A stretch of DNA of 64,000 nucleotides from Atrichornis clamosus (taxonomy: Eukaryota > Chordata > Aves > Passeriformes > Menuridae). The notes beneath the pieces were generated by a model. That model was given only the letters and a program-made list of their open reading frames with translations. It searched no databases and was not told the DNA's origin. This document shows, one piece after another, positions 21,612 through 34,849 of this stretch. How positions within the stretch are numbered: the stretch's first letter is position 1; each line of letters opens with the position of its first letter. Where the stretch lies: positions 1 through 64,000 of the forward strand of contig WBMZ01005358.1 of assembly GCA_013400975.1 (NCBI GenBank), written 5' to 3'. The position numbers were made by a program, and so were the translations under genes.

Positions 21612-21772
21612 TACTTCTGGAAGTGTTCAAGGCCAGGTTGGATGAGACCCTGAGCAACTCCCTCTAGTTGAATGGCATTCCTTCCCATGGCAAGTGAGTG
21701 GGAACTTTAAATGATCTTTAAGGTCCCTTCCAATCCAAGCCTTTCTATGAGTCTATGATTCTTTAGCTTTAG
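21612..21772 (+). mobile_element. CR1 retroposon, 3' tail
   Basis: Shows ggaagtgttcaaggccaggttgg, then a variant of the gagcaacctggtctag line, cttcccatggcaagtg, tttaaggtcccttccaatcc and a tail tctatgagtctatgattctt. These are the expected CR1 3' blocks in order on the plus strand. Confidence 0.9.
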
Positions 21773-21917
21773 TATTGTAGAGAGTATTCTCCATATATTT
21801 TAAAATCTGTTAGTTCAAGCTATTCCAATTTGTCAGAAACTAGCTTCTGACACACAGAGATAACATTCCTGGCAAGAATGTCTTTAATTAGGTAGTAGGA
21901 ACATGACATAGTATAGA

Positions 21918-21942
21918 GTAGTAGTAGTAGTAGTAGCAGTAG
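21918..21942. repeat. (GTA)n microsatellite
   Basis: About eight imperfect gta/tag triplets in a row. Confidence 0.9.
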
Positions 21943-23891
21943 AGAGTATTAAGCTTTACATGTGAGAAATATCAGGTCTTTCTTTCTATGTATATTTGCA
22001 TGTATGTCAATTTTATTATCTACACTGAAGTAATCTCAATAATAATAATATTAAAATAAAAATTGTGATTGACAAATAAGCCAGAAGTGTTTATAACCTA
22101 TTTGGGAAAAAAATTACCATAACACAGGACCTTGGTGAGTTTTATCAGATCATCTAGAGCCCTAACTTTGTGGGCTAACAGCCCTAGATGTGAATGGCAG
22201 GAAGGTGCTATCAGAAGAGGACATCATTGTCATGTCACCCACATGTGGTGGGGATTTTTCATATTGCACTGGGGCTCTGTGCAGGGAGCTGCTCCATCCT
22301 GCCTGTGGACAGCTATTTTTTCATTTGAGCTGGTCAGGAGGCAAGGTTTGCCATCAACAGGATTTACACTAAAATTTGGAGATATACTATGATTGCATCA
22401 ATAAGTTCTGTGCATGAGGCTGTAGCACTGGGGCATTCACAGAAAATTTAACATTGCAGTCCACCCTCCTTTCTTCTTGGCAAAGTTTTTGTGAAACATA
22501 ACTCTGGTTCCTTGGTACATGTTTACAGTTCTGCAGCCCTATTCTGTTTCTCAGACACCCTTGTGGAAATACAAGTAGACTACAAACACGATTTCCTCAT
22601 TTTTCTTTCTCCTTCCTGTGAAAGAAGCCAAAATAGGTATTTACAGGCCTCACTATCTTCCAATAAATAGGAGGGTTCAATAATGATTTTAAAAAAGGTA
22701 GTAGATAACAAATTATTTTTTTAAAACTCCCTCTCTGCTCTAGAAGTTGTCCATTATTCCTATCCTCCTTAGCTGCAACAAAAAAAGCTCAGTTTAAGCA
22801 GGACTGTAATTGGTCATAATTTCAAGTTCATTGTACAGAATAAAACAAATCAGGTATTTTGATTTTTTTGTTCCTGGTGTGCATAACAGCTCTTCCTTTA
22901 GAATAATCTTATTTTTTTAGCTTCCAACTGCTAGAAACACTGCTGCAATTTCCATTGATGTTCCCTTTGAGTTACAAAAGTCAGTAACTTAGCCAACAGC
23001 GACAGGCTGATTAGATTTGTTGCACACTGATCAATCAAAGCGCTATCTTGATCTCACTGGCCTTCAAACACTGCTTCAGAAAGACCAGCCTTAGGGAAAA
23101 TATTTTGCTTTTCCTTTTCATTCTTTCCTAAATAAATTCAGAAACTTAGAAAAATTGCAAACCACTTGCTTAACTCTATTTTTAATATCACACGAAAATA
23201 TTGATTAAACACCACACAAGTAAAGAGAAGCAGAAATACAGACAAATATCAGTAAAGCAAGGCTTCAAACTAAAAAGAATTATGTACTACAAGTGTAACT
23301 GAATGTGAAAAAGGAGTTGAGCAGGAAGACAAAAATATGAGAATAAGAACAAAAAGACAAGAAGATCATGGAGAGTAATATTAATATCTGAAAGAAAACT
23401 GACTAATAAAATTGGAGTATTGTGTAATTTCCTTTTCTTAAAGAGTGTTCTTTAAAGATAACAAGAAATATAATATGGACACAAAGAATAATGTACCACA
23501 ATAGATAAGTATCTCCTTTCCATAATAAAAAATTGATTAAAACACTGGTAAACTGACAGGTAGAAGAATAGCTGGAATGCACAAGTACATTCATGTCAAA
23601 ACACCAATTAAAAATCCAAATAAAACTTAGTTCAACAGTGTGTTAGCTGGTGGGTTCAGAGGGCTAGTTAATGATTAAAAAAAACCCAACCCAACAAACA
23701 AACAAACAAACCAAGCCCCAAAACCCCAAGCCACACAGCTAAAAAGCTTTAAATAAACAAATAAATAGATACCATGGTGCATGTATATTCAAGTAAATAG
23801 TATTCCAGGTTATAAAAAGTGAGAACGGCTTTTTTAGGAGGGCTGCAATCTTATGGTGACACAGACTTGTTAATAATGTGAGAAGATGCAT

Positions 23892-23948
23892 GGATATATA
23901 GATAAATAGATTAGATATAGATATAGGTATATAGATATATAGATATAA
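23892..23948. repeat. (GATA)n/(ATAG)n microsatellite
   Basis: Interrupted gata, atagat and ata units over about 57 bases. Confidence 0.85.
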
Positions 23949-24411
23949 AATTCACTTAACTGACAAGCCTTAAATGGCAAGGAGGCTGCAACTACTAGTT
24001 TTACGATTTGGGATGGAATTTCTGTAGACTAAGGTTAACAACACAGAATGGTATAGAAATTATGAATTTGCCAACATATATTACAAATTTCAGAGGAAAT
24101 CTAATTGTTAATATCTCCCTATTAGAAAAACAAACAAATCAACAAAACAACATAAAATTAGTAATTTTCACTTTATTATAGAAAAAAAGAGCTAAAAGTG
24201 GGGGTTTTTTTCAGATCATTGTAGAACGCTAAAGGGGAAGTGAAAGGACCTGAAAAGGGAAAAAAAAAAAGATTAACAGAAGAGCTTGAAACTATCCTGA
24301 CCTTGAATGAATGCGTTGGTTTAGATTTTTAAATATGCCACAAAACAAAAGTCAAACTAAGTAAAGGCAATGTACAGGAAAGCAAGTTAAGTAAACAACT
24401 TCGTTCTAGCT

Positions 24412-24462
24412 TGTTCTTGTTCTCCTTCTTTTTCTTCTTCTTTTTCTTCTTTTATTCTTCTT
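24412..24462. repeat. (TTC)n-type pyrimidine tract
   Basis: Imperfect ttctt/cttctt units on the plus strand, almost pure pyrimidine. Confidence 0.85.
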
Positions 24463-25479
24463 AATAATTTCTATTTCAATATATCACCCAAAAAATTTAA
24501 AGTCTGAAATTATATATATATCAAATCTCCTTTTGTTGGCAGCGGTATATCTGATCAATGCATTTAAAGTTACAGCCTTAATTGTGGCCAACACAGTTTC
24601 AAATATTTGGAGTAAGCTGTGCATACAAATAACTAAGCTCCTAACATTATCCCCACACTCAAATTTTGGTAAGAAACGGCTTAAAAAATATATTCTCTAT
24701 GATGGAAGACATACATATAGATTTAACTCTACAATTTTAAAAGAACAGCAATGAAATTGAGATTGCCAAATACTGATCTTTAATTTTAATGAGAGACAAA
24801 ATCCATCCTATCTATCATCAGATTTCTTTACATTCAAAGAGATTGAGTAGGTCAACCACAGAATGAAATTTAGATCCTGAAAGTTGACTAAAGCTTTGCA
24901 GTTGTTAACTTAAAATAATTTTTCAGCCTACTGAAATCTTGCTTTGAGTGCCCAGGCACCCTGCTGAGTGTGCAGGCAGCGTCTCGTTCCTCTAAATTGG
25001 AACCACAGAAGAGAACCTGTCTAGGAAAAGAGTGGGGATTGACAGTACTACTGTGGGGAGGCTGGACATTATCCTCTCTTTGTGAGTTATATTCAGAACC
25101 TCTTTTAGATTTCACTGTGTGAACCAAGTTAATTTTTTCTTCTAAGTACAGCAGTTAGTGCACTTTACCAAAGTGGTATTCTTTAAAAAGACAAAGATAG
25201 AAAACTCAAAATGAAATGTAATGAAAGGAAATTATACACTGGAAGCAACTGAAACTTTATGTCCTTAAATGCAACAACAGAAACAATTAAAAAAATGAGT
25301 CTGCTGCTCCTGGATGTGGAGAGGAATCTGATAAATACTTGGGCAGCATATTCATAGAGACATGCAATAATTAACAACTCTGTGCCACATACATTAGAAA
25401 GAAGTGGAGGATCAGGAGCTATGTCTTCTTAGAAGCAAAAGTCTATGAAAGTAATCATGTAGAGCACAGTTTTCTTGAG

Positions 25480-25716
25480 TAATACTTGGGGTCCTGCTCT
25501 CCTGGAGATAGCTGCACACCTACCTGCCCATGGAGAGTGGTGAATGACCTCCTTGTTTTGCTCTGCTTGCATGAGTGGCTTTTGCCTTGCCTAGTAAACT
25601 GTCTTTATCTCAGCTCCTGCGTTTTCTCATTTTTACCCTTCTAAATCCATCCCCCATCCTGCTGTGGTGAATGAACAGCTATGTGAGCCTTAGTTGCTGG
25701 CTGGGGTTAAACCACA
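25480..25716 (+). mobile_element. ERVL-like LTR, 3' (U5) part
   Basis: Resembles the end of a common bird ERVL-type LTR from memory: ctgctctcctggagatagctgcacacct, then agtaaactgtctttatctcagctcctg, a catcccccatcctgctgtgg block, and the end ttgctggctggggttaaaccaca. The terminal CA is at 25,715-25,716. The 5' half of the LTR is missing or too diverged to see, so no target duplication can be tested. Confidence 0.75.
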
Positions 25717-25987
25717 TCAGTCCCAGGCTGGGCCAGGGCTGGCAGAGGGCCAGGGCATCGCTGCTCTTCCTGTGCTGCTGTACCAGACAGACTGGAACTC
25801 CAGTGTGAACTCAAACTGAAGGAATGTGGCTGCAGATAAGGCATGATGGCCAATGGAGTAGCCCACACACTGGAACAGGTGCACCGCAGAGCTTCTGTGG
25901 CTGTGAATAATTTTACGCTCCAGCAGGTGTTCCCCTGGGGACACTGTGGCTCATAAGTGCTCTCCTGCATTGGGCATCACCATAAAG
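25717..25987. other. Spacer between two opposed LTR ends
   Basis: Moderately GC-rich, with ccacacactggaacaggtgcacc and ctgcagataaggcatgatggcc. These vaguely recall bird ERVL internal or LTR sequence, but I cannot place them. Both strands have open frames without known domains. Confidence 0.3.
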
Positions 25988-26060
25988 GACTGCCATGGTT
26001 TAACCCCAGCCAGGAGCTCAGCACCACACAGCTCTTAGACCATCTAACTAGCTAGTTTCC
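25988..26060 (-). mobile_element. ERVL-like LTR end, minus strand
   Basis: Reads ccatggtttaaccccagcc on the plus strand, then aggagctcagcaccacacagc. This is the reverse complement of the same LTR end seen at 25,690-25,716. The match fades after about 70 bases, so only the LTR terminus is present, in opposite orientation to its neighbour. Confidence 0.65.
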
Positions 26061-29000
26061 TCTTTCAGCTAAAAAGTGATGGATAACAGACAGTTACTGA
26101 TGAGTTTTGCATAGTTCTGTCTGGTCTCACTGTCAAAGACGGCTGTATTGGACTGGATTTTTTTGTGACAGTTGAAGAATGAGCCCCATTTAATCTGTGT
26201 TCTGAAGCTCCACTACTGTGTAGTTTGGAAGTCATACGTCTAGTTGGCAGCAGTCAAAGTTTACTGACCAAGCCAATAAATGAGGCAAAACTTGAAATGC
26301 TTCTTTCATGTAGAGAATTTGAGAATAGGTAATTTGTGGAAAAGTGTTAATAAGAGTCATTCTTTAATATTTTAAACCCTATAATCTACTTAAATCACAT
26401 GTTTAGGCTGGAAGAAACTGGTCCTTGGCACTATCATCCATATTTAAAGAAACCTAAATTTAGGTAGCAACATTTGAACTACAATACGATGAAGATCAGT
26501 ACAATCATGAATAACAGAAACTGGCCCAGAATTCTTCTTGGTGTCCAGAAACCTTTTTGCAGTTATATTATCCCAGACTTGCTATACTAAGAGTGCTTTA
26601 TGTTTTTTTGGTTTTTTTCTTATGATAATGTATAGATATTTTGTGTAAAATGTTAAAATTTTAATTAGCTCTGATTAGGTTGTCTGCTCTTTTCTCCTCC
26701 CTTCCTCCACCTTTGCCCCTGGACCATAATTTCCACCGGGAAAAAAAGAAAAATCCATAACAAACCTGGTGTTTAGTAATTCAAATATTGACCCATGTGG
26801 AAAAGAAGGGGAAAAAAATGCATGAGCAGTCCTTACTTGTTCATGTCTGGAAAGTGATTTTATTTGTATTACATTATTCAAAATAGAGAAAGTACTGCTT
26901 ATCCATTACTGCCCATCTTGAAGAAATAGAAATTAACATATTTGAAGACTGAGTGTTTAACTGGTAATGATCAGAAGTATTAGAGTAGAACAAAGATAAC
27001 CAATCTTCCTTTAAATAAACCAGAGGAACATAATAGAACTATTTTCAGTAGACATTTAAGCAATCTGAAAAACAAGGCACAACAGTAAGTTCTTTTAGAA
27101 CTGATGATACCAGTGAGCAAAATAAATCATCACAACAGCGATTTGTCACCAAGCATTCCAAAACTTGACATGAAATGCCTTTCTTCAAACCTTTCAGCAA
27201 AATAAACTTCTTGGGGAATAGTCCCAGAGACGTTCCCACAAGCAAAAAGAAAACTTTGCTTCCAGCAAATTAATGTCATCCTAGTACTTTCATGAACACT
27301 TCAAAAGATGGATTTACAAATTAAGTAAGCACTGACTTTGAGATGCCCCAAAAAATGTTGAAAAGCAAAAAGCAGGAGGTAGCAAGGGAATTTCTTGACC
27401 TTTTGTTGTTTTATTTTTCAGCTGTTATAAGAGAAAAAATAAACTAAATAGTCAGAAGAATTCATCAAGACTTTTAGGTCTGGAGAAACCCAACAACAGT
27501 ATTCAAATTAATTAAAATATTTAAAAAGTAATCAAAGGGGGTAGACTTGGTTTATGAGTTGAAAATATGTATGAGTGATACTATTTCCTATGACAAGTGG
27601 CATAAAGTACACACTCTGTAATATAGACATTGTAATATGAACACATGCTTGAGATACACAAAATGTATTCCCTAACTTTTTCCACATCTTGCTATAATTT
27701 CTGTAGTCTTGTAGGATGCAGAATTTGAAGAAAGATCTTGGATCGTGCCCAGAGTCTTTCTGTCATGGTGATATCACATACTTATTATATAGCTGTATTT
27801 TAAAAATAGATCTTTTTGCCTCGACCAATTTTTCAAGGTTGTTCAAGAAATTCAGTTCCCTATCTGTTCTTTATTCTCACCTAAATTTCATTTATAGTCT
27901 ATTCATGTTCATTTCCTTCCAAGGCAATATTCTTTTAAAGCTAAAATAGCTCATCTCCCCATAAAGCAGTTACCCATTTTCTCCTCCTTTTCCTTCATGC
28001 AATACATTTAATAAAAATCCATGTTTTCTACAGTAATATTTAATTCAGTTTGCCTTTATAAAAGACAAGCCTCTTTATTTTAAAACCTTGCATAGAAAGC
28101 AGGAATTACCCAGATCACTTCACCTTTTTTTACTTTGTGAAGAGGAATGGTGGCTCATTTGCAATCATTCTGTATTGCCATGAATGTGATGCTTAATTAC
28201 TACACCTCAATTCATATTATGTTCTGAAACAAATAATATCTGGTTTCTCTAACCTGAATTAATTCATTTCTTGAAGTATTGATGGATAATGAGCTTCCTC
28301 AAAAAAAGTGTGACTTAAACTACTGAAATATTTTCAGCATAATATATGAAATAAGGACATAGCCTTATCAAGGATAATAGGGCAGACAATTCTTTAGCTA
28401 AAATTGGGATCATAGTCTTTACTTAGTTATGAGTCTGTATTTTTGAATCAGATTTGACCCTCTGTAGCTGAAAGAGGAAAGTTTGAAATCTTTATGAGAA
28501 CAAGCTCCCCACACGAGTCTATTTTCAAGAGTCAACTTTCCAATTTCACTAAACAGAAATAGTTGATAGACTGTCCAGACCTGAAGGAAAAAGCAGATGA
28601 CTGCCTGTGATATAATCCTAATTCATTTGAAATTACTTTGATGTGAAGTCAGTTTCCATACTGGATGGCAAATTTCAGATAAGCAGCTGATGTTGAATGT
28701 GAACAGCATTCATTCAGGTATGTTAATTGCACACCCTACAGTATCTCACCAGTATAAGGCTTTAATTATTCTCAGACAGATTGCTTAGCTACATAATATA
28801 ATGAAGAGTTACAGTGTATTAAACACTACGGGTCATGAAGGAGTGGGATAAAGTGCCTTGTGGATAATGGTATCTTTTTCAGGAAAGAGTAAGTCAATTT
28901 ACCCTCTTAACAGCACATTTTGAGATAGAGTGACACATGAAAATATCTTGGGTTATAGCAATTAAAATTCTTTACAAAATAAAAGTTTATTTTCCTGAGA

Positions 29001-31335
29001 TTAAAAATAAATAAATAAATTAATTTAGAGCTACATTATCTTATTTTCTTACAGGCTTGTCAGAAAGGTTCAAATTAGCATATAATCCTGATTCATTTGC
29101 AATTCATGCAAGTTTACCAAATCAATTCTGAATAACTGGATTTTTCCCAGCTTCACTATAGATTACATCAATCCTCCTTTTCCCAATTCTGCGATGAATT
29201 CTGTTATAAATTGAAATAAATTAGAGTCCATATGAGATAGCAAATACATGGTGGGAGAATAAAAATGCACTTTGTTTTCTAGGACTGACAAGGCAAGTGA
29301 TGAGTTTGTTTAGGTAATGGGCTAATAAACCTAGTTACTAACAGAAATAAACAAAAGTTTCTATTATATGGCATTATACTTGCTTAGATTAGCATTTCAA
29401 TAAGATTTTGTCTTTAGCATGTTTTAAACGACTGTTCTGCAGTGCCATTCCTTACTTAAGGAGGGTTTCATATACAGCTATATTAATTAAATAATGCATG
29501 TGCACTACTTCTTGTTATTAGAAGTTATTCCTTTTTATTATTTCATTAAGTTTAACATTTTCAGAAACACCACATTAAATATTTTATGATCCAACCAAAA
29601 TTGCAAATATCATTTAATCATATTTGGAAAATTAATTTTTTAAAGTCATAGTGTGATTTTCAGACACTTATATTTTTGTGTCTGAGACATAAGAAAAGGC
29701 AGAAATAGGAATTAAAGTTCAATAACTTCATATTGACAGTTCCCTTTCTTTAGCAGTTATTTTGATTAGCCAATTGATTAAAAAAACCATATTGCTTTTC
29801 TCAGTGACCTCTTTAAATGTCTAAACACATAGCAATTTGCTTATTTTCTTTCTTAACATTTCTTGGTTGAATCTAAAGAACTTGTTATTCATAACTGCAG
29901 CTTCTCTAGAAATCAATGATTTTTTTTTGCCATGTTCCTATCTGAATAGCTTTTTCCTTTTTCATTTTTTTTTACTAAAAAGTATTTGAATTAATAGAAT
30001 TACTTTGTTGCATTTTTTCGAGTTGTAACTTTTTCAGAAGAAAAAGAAAAGGAGAAAAAGTATGTACATGATCAAAAGAACTTGAAAGCTGAATCTTTTC
30101 AGCATTTGTAGTTTGATCTTATAAGTTGTACCAGATTTGTCTTTTGCCTTACCCTTGTGAGTAATCTCATTGAACTCCAGGACTTTTCTCATGATAAAGC
30201 ATTTGCAGAACTGGCCCTGAGATAGAACAGGAAATTAAAGATTCATGGAATTGCTCATAGTGGAAGTCATAATGCACTTTCATCATATCTGTGTGGTAAG
30301 TCACTTTGCTGACTGTGTTCCTGGCATTGCAGCTTTTATAATGACTTTTTTTCCCCCCCTATGGTTGAGAGCAGTTATCTGATTTTACATGGGAGTGAAA
30401 AACATTTTCTAACAAATTTGAAGTTTAAAAAGATAATATCTAACAATAATTTTTGTATGCTTTTGGAAAGTTATCTCTCCTCACAGACACATAGAAAGAA
30501 AGAGTCACTATCTAGACTTGAGCAACTAACAAGTCCAGCATTTGATATGAAGAATTTCTTTGCTGTATAGTTATACAAAATCCTCATATATTGTCATTTT
30601 ACAGGGTGATAGCAATTTGTTTTTTCTCTTGCTGTAGAGAAGAAGATCACAAATCTATTTAACATAACTTCCTCCGTCTCATCAAGCAGCATGGGAGCCC
30701 TGTTAGTCTTGGAAACCTGACAGCTTAGATGAGTATTCCTGCTGTTTTATGATTGGCATGTACTCTCATTTGGCATCAATCAAAGATTTGAGTGTTGCTT
30801 GAACTCCTTTCAGAAATGGTGCTGCATATTTCAAATGGGCTTAAACTTTGTTTCTATGTCTTATACAACTAATGTTTAACTGACATCTAATTTAACATAA
30901 AAGGAAAAATATTTCATTAGCTCTCACTCAAAAACCTTCAATCTGAGTTTCTTAAGTTCCTAGTCTGACAGGAAATAGACTTTTTTGAGGGAGACATTTA
31001 CAAGGATCAGGTTATCTGTATTAAATGTCAATTATGAAGATGGGATTCTGTGAAGAAAAATCCTGTTAAATTCAGTCCTCTGAATAAAAATTTGCAAAAC
31101 TTTTGACATTTATACATATGTTCAGCACTGTGAGTTTCTCTGTAGTGGAGTCCATTCTAATAGACCAGTGACTTTTAAAGCAGTGGAAAAGTTTCTGGGT
31201 CCAGACTCACAATGGCATTCCCCTGTTAAAGGACCTGAACACATAACTTCTAGTATTCTGTAAAGGAAACAAACTCATGTAAGGATAGTACGTGGACAAG
31301 TTATACTTGGGTTTACAAAGGCTGGTAACAAGCTT
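26061..31335. other. AT-rich DNA without recognisable genes
   Basis: No coding exon, RNA gene or clear repeat seen beyond short A/T runs. Some stretches (for example 28,600-30,350) are not obviously repetitive and may be conserved noncoding DNA, which I cannot judge without alignments. Confidence 0.45.
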
Positions 31336-32580
31336 ATCACAGGGAGCTTTTAAGGAAGCTAAGACAGCATGGGAAAAAAAGGACAAGTACTTGCATGGAT
31401 AAATAATTAGTTATAAGACAGGTAACATGACAGTAGTAAATTATTAGCTTTAGCAATGGACAATTACCCCTGACAGAATTCTGCATGGTCTATGCAAAGA
31501 CCTGTGCTGTCTAAGTTTTTGACAAGTGATGTGGAAAAATAAATTAAAAGCACACTTGTGGAAGAACTGTAGAAGGACATTATAAGACTGAGTGACCAGG
31601 AAGACAAATTGCCAAAGAAATTCAGTGTAAATAAAAAATATATACCTGCTGAAAAACCATCCTAATTCCACATATAAAATGATGGACTCTGACCTGGTGG
31701 TGACACATAGGACCAGCAAAATGGGATTATGATAGTTAGCTTATGAAAATATTTCCTTTTGGAAGAAGTTGAAAAACAAGCAAACAAACAAAAAATTACA
31801 ACCAAAGGAATAAGACCAAAATTCTAAAAAATAGAAATACAAAGAGTGTGCTTCTGACAAATCCATCCTTTGTCCACATTATATAGTGTGCTGGCTTGTT
31901 TGGTTGAGTTTTGAGTTTAGTTTTGGATTGAGGGTTTGTTTGGGTTTTTTTGATGAGGTTGTCCTATCTCAAAGTTATAAGATAGATTGCATATGATGAA
32001 TAACTGAGCAGACTGAAGGTCTTCAGTTTGAAAAAGAGATGTCTTGAAATGGATATCATAGACGTCTGTCAAAAAGTGAGTGACATGAACAGAATTGACA
32101 GTGATCAACTCTTCATTTTTACATTACTAGAAATAAGGACCTTGAATTTAAAGAGGAAGAGGAAAATTTGGAATAAACAGGATATACATACTCAGAAACA
32201 GCTCAAGGAATGTCTTTGCTGCCATCCAGTTTCAAAATTGGATGCAAAATTTTTGCACAAGTTCAAGAGGGGAAAATACAGAAGTATTTATAAGAAAGAT
32301 CAGTTAGGAGCAATTGAAGATACCTCACACATCAGAAACTCCCAGAGCTACAAACAGATGAAAACACATACAGGAAGTATTTATAAGCAATGTGTTTGCT
32401 TCCTGTTATAGTAACTTTTAGAGAAAAAAATCTTGACTCAGTTATCTGTGTTCTAAACACCTCAACCTGTGCTATCAGACATTCCAAGAACTGCTTATAT
32501 GATAACTGTGATAGAGTTGGCAAATGCTTTGCTGAGTGGACTGTGAAACTTAATTATCTTCAAGAGAGGACCTGAGGAAA
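31336..32580 (+). mobile_element. Ancient LINE of the L3/CR1 type, reverse transcriptase end to 3' part
   Basis: Diverged but collinear with the older reptile-bird L3/CR1 type as I recall it. Blocks in order on the plus strand are: catggataaataattagttataagac (31,395-31,425), gaaggacattataagactgagtgacc (about 31,571-31,600), aattccacatataaaatgatgg (31,664-31,685), gaggttgtcctatctcaaagt (31,955-31,975) and cagtttgaaaaagagatgtcttgaaatggatatcatagacgtctgtc (32,024-32,070). A T/G-rich insert lies at about 31,888-31,953. The 127-codon open frame at 32,028-32,408 lies within this old LINE and is not a host gene. Confidence 0.6.
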
Positions 32581-34502
32581 TATTACTAGCAAGGCTTATT
32601 GACATGAGTGTGACAACACTAGAAACCTTTATTTACTTCTGTTGAAATTGCTTCCCTTTAGATGAAGAATCAAATACCCACTGAGTTATGGGAAAGAAAG
32701 AATGTAAAAAAGAATAAAATTAGATATTAACTTGTAATAATAGAGATAGAAGGCTGCCTTAAAAGGATGTAGTGGTGTTTGGTATAAAAAGCATAAAGTA
32801 ACATCAGATTAAAGACAAGAACATAAATTTTCCCTTTTTGGAAGTAGTTCCTTATGAGAAGTAAGGAAGTATTTCCCTTATGAGAAAGCTTGCATTCTTT
32901 CCTGCATAATGGCAGTTTTAAAAGGCAACCAAAAGTATTTTTTATTCAGTATAGCCAAGACGAAAGCAGTTTCTCCTGGGATATGTCAGAAAATGTAATG
33001 ATAGGTATTCCAATTCTTTAATCTCCACTAGAGGCAATATGAATAGATAATAGACTAAATATTTCTCATGTTTTGGTTTTATTTTTGATCTTTGTTCTTT
33101 TAAGTAGTCCAAAGGGTAAAATTTCTTCAGTTTGCTTTTTTTTTTAAATAAAGTAGTGCCACTTAAGCCAATTAAGCCAATGCTGAATTTTGTTTGTCAA
33201 GGCAACATAGTTTTAGAATAACTGCAGGATACTTTGACTTGGCTTTCATGGGTACACTAATAGATTAAATGAAGTTACCATTTATACTCTCTGCAATAGG
33301 TGATGGAAAGATTAAATGTGTACTTAACTGAATGCTGGCTCCAGAATGGTCCCTCCTCCCCAGCAATAAGATTTGTACCTATAATGAAGGAAAAATAATA
33401 TATTTCTTGTGCAGGATATTAGTGTACATTTAGTGCCAGTGTAATAATATGTATTTTGAAATCATGTTTTTATTACAGATTAACTGCTTAGTACTTTTTT
33501 CAAATATGAGTAACTCTTACTTCACATCCTTGAAGTACCATGAGTTTAAGAGAAGAGATATAATTCTCAGACACATAGATTATTACTTTAACACAATTGT
33601 AATTTTTTTTCTCTTTTATCGAATTGACTGCCAGAAGTTTCACCCAATCTATGCTGTTAAATTAGACATATTCTGCTACCAGCTATACCTCATTTCAACA
33701 CCTGGAAGTCACAAAAGTAGGTTTCCTAATTCAGGAGCTTGCAGCTTCTGAGACAGTCATGGTGCAAGCTGAGCAGTGAACCAGGCACTCCAGTAGAATA
33801 GAGCTTCCACTGCCATGCATAACAATAACAAACAACTCCAGTCAGAACTTCTCATTTAATGACATCTTGACTAATTAATTGATAGATTAAACAACATAAG
33901 GCCTGGGCATTGGAAATTTCATTATGCTCAAGAATAAGCATGAATCATACAGGCTTTACACTTTATGGAAAAAAAAGTATCCAAACAGCTGTTTCATTGC
34001 TACTAGAGACTTATGATTAAAATGAATAACCATTATAACAGAAATAAATTGTAGGCTTTGTGAATTATTATGCCTTAAAACCATTAAAACCTTGAGATGG
34101 AGTTGTAGCCTAGTGAATACTTCCTCATTTCCATACCTATGAAATATATCCATCAGTATTCCACCCATTCTCCTTCTGCTCCAATTGCTTTTCCTATTAC
34201 CTGCATCTATCCTAGGAGAATACCTCTATGTCACCCTCAAAATTGCTTCCTTTTTTTTCTTTTTGTTTTGTTTAGTTTTCTATTTCTGACATAATATCTC
34301 ATATATAATATCCCATATCATATATTGGGAGAGGTATGCTAAAGTCTTGAATAAAAGCCGAAATGACTTGCAGTTAGTATGAACATGTTCTTCCATCCCT
34401 GGAGCTTAAAAATTTTATGTATGTCTTCTATTGCTTTAACTTCAAAGCTGATGGTACTAGGAAAAACACCTGAAACAGAATTTAATAGTAAGCAAATTTT
34501 CT
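32581..34502. other. AT-rich DNA without recognisable genes
   Basis: No exon, RNA gene or clear repeat seen. The 100-codon frame at 33,449-33,748 has no recognisable domain. Confidence 0.45.
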
Positions 34503-34580
34503 TAGAAGATTAAATTCTGCCCATGGATATTGTTTTTAAGGCCCTTTCCAATGCAAAGGACTCTATGATTCTATGGTTAT
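34503..34580 (+). mobile_element. CR1 retroposon tail, short
   Basis: ttctgcccatggatattg, then tttaaggccctttccaatgc and tctatgattctatggtt. This is only the last 75 bases or so of a CR1. Confidence 0.7.
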
Positions 34581-34699
34581 GAAGAAGAAAAAAAAAACCA
34601 CCAGTAAAATTAACTAAAAATAACAACAAAAAGCCCCAAAAATTAACAAAAAATGCAATGACACTAACTGTCCAGATCAGTTTACATACTCCCTACTCC

Positions 34700-34845
34700 T
34701 CCTTTCCTTGAACTTTTATGGCTGAACATTGGCAACCTGGGCTAGTGAAAGGTGTCCCTGCCCACAGCAGGAGGGTTGGAACTACATGGTCTTTCAGGTC
34801 TCTTTGAATCCAAGACATTCTATGATTCTACGAATATCATGTGGC
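34700..34845 (+). mobile_element. CR1 retroposon, 3' tail
   Basis: gcaacctgggctagtgaaaggtgtccctgcccacagcaggagggttggaactacatggtctttcaggtc, ending attctatgattctacg. A close match to the bird CR1 3' end. The LTR fragment below begins within about 10 bases of its tail. Confidence 0.9.
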
Positions 34846-34849
34846 ATTC

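Larger units (their letters stand above)
21773..25479. other. AT-rich DNA with microsatellites, no genes seen
   Basis: Holds short (caaa)n at 23,693-23,711 besides the repeats listed separately. A short open frame at 22,132-22,389 has no recognisable domain. Confidence 0.5.

Noticed and set aside
32028..32408. 127-codon Lys-rich frame
   Set aside because: It falls within the ancient LINE remnant and is in no known coding register of it.
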